DNA of 41,552 nucleotides from IMG/VR virus record IMGVR_UViG_3300024999_001276, positions 1 through 41,552 of that record; one strand, 5' to 3'. The first letter of the stretch is position 1. Every line of letters starts with the position of its first letter. Origin of the DNA: a virus. This document shows positions 39,582 to 41,552 of this stretch, piece by piece. Position numbers and translations under genes: made by a program. Below the pieces are notes generated by a model that was not told where the DNA came from, did no database searches, and saw only the letters and a program-made list of their open reading frames with translations.

Positions 39582-39826
39582 AAAGAATACTAGATTATCT
39601 ATTGAGTGTTGGGTTTAAGGATACGGGGTTTACATGGGGAAAGTACATCAATATGAAAAGGGTAATTAGCGAGAGTGAGGATTGGGTAAAAATTGAGAAA
39701 ACGTGCAAGGGGTATGAATGCGAATGTCATATATGGCTAAATAGCTCCTTTGGTAAGAAAATGAAAACCATACCAATATCAACATATGGGGAGGTTATCG
39801 CATTTCTAAAAAGAAACTTGAGATAA
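39578..39826 (+). CDS. hypothetical protein, 82 aa
   Basis: Basic alpha/beta protein (KGYECECHIWLNSSFGKKMK). ATGA overlap. The end of its gene contains the SD of the deaminase. Not recognised. Confidence 0.5.
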   Translation: MKRILDYLLSVGFKDTGFTWGKYINMKRVISESEDWVKIEKTCKGYECECHIWLNSSFGKKMKTIPISTYGEVIAFLKRNLR

Positions 39827-40188
39827 GGGATTATTACTTAACTAACTACTTCGACGAAGCGCGAAAGCTCCTCCTCCTCTCAAACTGCCTAAAACGTCAC
39901 TACGCCTGTGTAATCGTTAAGGGTGGCCACATTATATCTAAGGGGTGGAATACGAGCCTAGAAGCCTGTACTACGTGCTCTAGGGTGGATATTGAACATA
40001 ATGCGGAAGGTTACGATGATTGTCCAGCCGTGCATGCTGAGGTTTCTGCTTTAATTAGGGCGAGAGAAAACAGCCTCGAAGGTGCTGAGATATATCTAGT
40101 CTGCTCGGATGAGGTTGATCCTATACCGTGTCCGGCGTGTCAGAGGTTGTTGGATTATGCAGGGGTTAAGCGGATAAGGGAGGTGTAG
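39802..40188 (+). CDS. dCMP/cytidine deaminase-like zinc enzyme
   Basis: The 128-residue protein has a zinc-binding CPAVHAEVSALIRARE (His-Ala-Glu) and PIPCPACQRLL (Pro-Cys-x-x-Cys), the ComE/dCMP-deaminase signature. A strand-rich VIVKGGHIISKGWNTS precedes it. The frame has no ATG, GTG or TTG before the GTG at 39985, which would delete the front half of the fold. An ATT at 39802 sits seven bases after GGGGAGG inside the previous gene, so an ATT start is proposed. Works with ThyX in thymidylate supply. Confidence 0.75.
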   Translation: MSKKKLEIRDYYLTNYFDEARKLLLLSNCLKRHYACVIVKGGHIISKGWNTSLEACTTCSRVDIEHNAEGYDDCPAVHAEVSALIRARENSLEGAEIYLVCSDEVDPIPCPACQRLLDYAGVKRIREV

Positions 40189-40190
40189 GG

Positions 40191-40226
40191 GTGAAAGTAA
40201 TTTTGAAGCAGAGTCCGTATGGATAA
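40191..40226 (+). CDS. 11-residue coupled leader peptide
   Basis: GTG start six bases after GGGAGG; product MKVILKQSPYG. Its stop lies just past the ATG of the sigma-like gene, so translation of the two would be coupled. The sigma-like gene itself has only a weak SD. Confidence 0.35.
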   Translation: MKVILKQSPYG

Positions 40227-41552
40227 TAACCCTCACCTACCCGGTACGGCAGACGAGTTCATTGAAAATAACCTTGGATTGGCGCAAAAAGAAGCATGGA
40301 GATTTATCAAGTGGATAAGCAGGGATGAGGAAATAAAGTTTGATAAAGACGATTTACTGAGTATTGCGTACATGGGACTCGTAAAAGCTTATCAAGGGTA
40401 CGATCCAACAAGGTTTACAGGAGAAAACGGTGGGAAAATAAAGTTCTCGACATATGCGGTGCCAATGATAAAAGGAGAATTGCGGAGGCATATAAGGGAC
40501 TTAGGGCACACAGTAAGGAGACATAGAGACGGAACAGGAATTAATAACATCGACAGCCTTGATAGGGAGATAAGGGACGATGAAAGTAGCGCGCAAACAG
40601 TAGGGGATACGATCAATATTGAGAGCTATGAAATCGAATATCAGGCGATTGTAAATGATTTTGTTCGCCAACTTGATCCAAAATTACAAAAAACATACAA
40701 GCTTTTGACGCTTGGTAAAACACAAAATGAGATAGGTAAGTGTTTTGGGATAAGTCAGGTGCAGGCCTGGAGAATGGTAAATAAGCTCCTTGATTTAGCG
40801 AAACAGTATGGAGAGAAGGGGAATGAGGATATGGGTAGGGAAATATCGCCAGAAACAAAACTAATGCGTGAGGAGGTTGATACCTTTGCTAAATTTGGCG
40901 CAATTGGAACCTACGAAGATATTGCGAGTAAGTATGGGGTTGGGAAAGGTACGGCTTACTCTTGGATGAGGAAGCTTATGGATGGAGGGGTTGTTGAAAA
41001 GGCGGAAGTTACTGAGGTGACGAAGATGGAAACTACTCCATTCGAGATACCTAACACGCCGGGGAATTATGAGGCGATTGATAAGCTAGTAGAAGGCACA
41101 GAAGCACTATCAGAGGCTAGTAAAGAGGACGAGGGTGGCATTGTTACGGAGGGAGACGGTGAAGGACATAGAATTGCATTTGAGGAATATTTTAAAGTTG
41201 AATTCGATGAACAAAATCGCGTGCCCGTATGCCTTGGGGGGTATGATCCTATTACGTATTGTTGTAGGGATTGTACGGACAACGTTGAATGCAAGGAAGC
41301 GTCCAATAAGGTTAAAGGCAAGGAAACCATTGACGATCTTGGAGGATTGGCAGAGCCGGAACCGGGGTGGAATCCTGAACGTGAAGGGGAATCGGCATCT
41401 AAAATGTTTTCATTGCCTAGTGGTGCAGAGGAACCGATGATTGCAAAGCCACAAACTCCTGACCAAATGTGGGTGCATGTTGCTTATTTCTTAGGGGCAA
41501 TTAAGCAGCATGGAATAAGGCAGGTAGAGGAAGATATACAGGATAGGATTAA
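40219..41552 (+). CDS. phage sigma-70-like factor with extra HTH and Cys motif, 3' truncated
   Basis: The frame is open from ATG 40219 to the window end (444 codons). Residues 41-100 match sigma region 2 (LLSIAYMGLVKAYQGYDPTR, FSTYAVPMIKGELRRHIRDL). Near 150-190 is a region-4 HTH (LGKTQNEIGKCFGISQVQAW). A second HTH near 228-250 (YEDIASKYGVGKGTAYSWMR) and an acidic spacer follow. A Cys cluster (YCCRDCTDNVEC) lies near 350-362, and the tail is still open. It should redirect RNA polymerase to late genes. Long size and extra domains are unusual for sigma factors. Confidence 0.8.
   Translation, partial: MDNNPHLPGTADEFIENNLGLAQKEAWRFIKWISRDEEIKFDKDDLLSIAYMGLVKAYQGYDPTRFTGENGGKIKFSTYAVPMIKGELRRHIRDLGHTVRRHRDGTGINNIDSLDREIRDDESSAQTVGDTINIESYEIEYQAIVNDFVRQLDPKLQKTYKLLTLGKTQNEIGKCFGISQVQAWRMVNKLLDLAKQYGEKGNEDMGREISPETKLMREEVDTFAKFGAIGTYEDIASKYGVGKGTAYSWMRKLMDGGVVEKAEVTEVTKMETTPFEIPNTPGNYEAIDKLVEGTEALSEASKEDEGGIVTEGDGEGHRIAFEEYFKVEFDEQNRVPVCLGGYDPITYCCRDCTDNVECKEASNKVKGKETIDDLGGLAEPEPGWNPEREGESASKMFSLPSGAEEPMIAKPQTPDQMWVHVAYFLGAIKQHGIRQVEEDIQDRI

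Noticed and set aside
1-41552. tRNA, rRNA or integrase/attachment site
   Set aside because: None could be recognised on either strand; no tyrosine or serine recombinase motif is present in the window.

Overview
The window is a piece of the genome of a temperate, probably plasmid-replicating phage (phage-plasmid) of a Firmicute. AGGAGG-type ribosome binding sites, many TTG and GTG starts, SinR/AbrB/YopX/ThyX-type genes and a BhlA-type holin point to that phylum. I cannot name the host. Both edges cut genes: a tail protein on the left and a sigma-like protein on the right. No terminase, portal, capsid or integrase gene lies in the window.

Layout. (1) 1-10.4 kb, plus strand: late virion genes of podovirus type. 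These are a tail/stabilisation protein, a tail spike, a set of probable internal (ejection) proteins that share a C-terminal motif, one of them carrying a lytic transglycosylase, and a 1104-aa giant. (2) 10.4-11.35 kb, minus strand: two cargo genes, one a secreted Ig-like protein. (3) 11.4-13.2 kb, plus strand: lysis cassette. A promoter and a folded leader RNA ending in a strong terminator precede a membrane-anchored helix-hairpin-helix protein, a BhlA-like holin, an amidase and a second holin. (4) 13.2-17.8 kb, plus strand: RHH regulator, AEP-type primase/Rep, a 17-bp hairpin, HNH nuclease, YopX and many small ORFs. (5) 17.8-22.3 kb, minus strand: a plasmid-like module with a replication-relaxation protein, an FtsK/HerA ATPase, a MerR-like protein, an origin (four iterons, two perfect DnaA boxes, AT-rich repeats), a winged-helix Rep and a repressor. 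The Rep leader carries an attenuator and an opposing promoter plus terminator that would make an antisense RNA. (6) 22.4-41.5 kb, plus strand: early region with Cro-like and antirepressor genes, C5 methyltransferase, HNH-AP2 nuclease, a PP-loop protein broken by a stop codon, an SbcC-like ATPase with a putative annealing protein and a PD-(D/E)XK nuclease, ThyX, AbrB, two phage replication-linked proteins, a DnaD-like organiser and DnaC loader, a deaminase and a sigma-like factor.

Together this describes an element that can keep itself as a low-copy replicon (module 5) under repressor control and switch to a recombination-supported lytic replication programme (module 6), followed by virion assembly and lysis (modules 1 and 3). 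The most notable signals are the antisense-controlled Rep/iteron origin, the lysis-operon leader RNA, two in-frame TAA codons inside otherwise intact coding sequence, and several genes whose only well-placed start is CTG, ATC, ATT or ATA.
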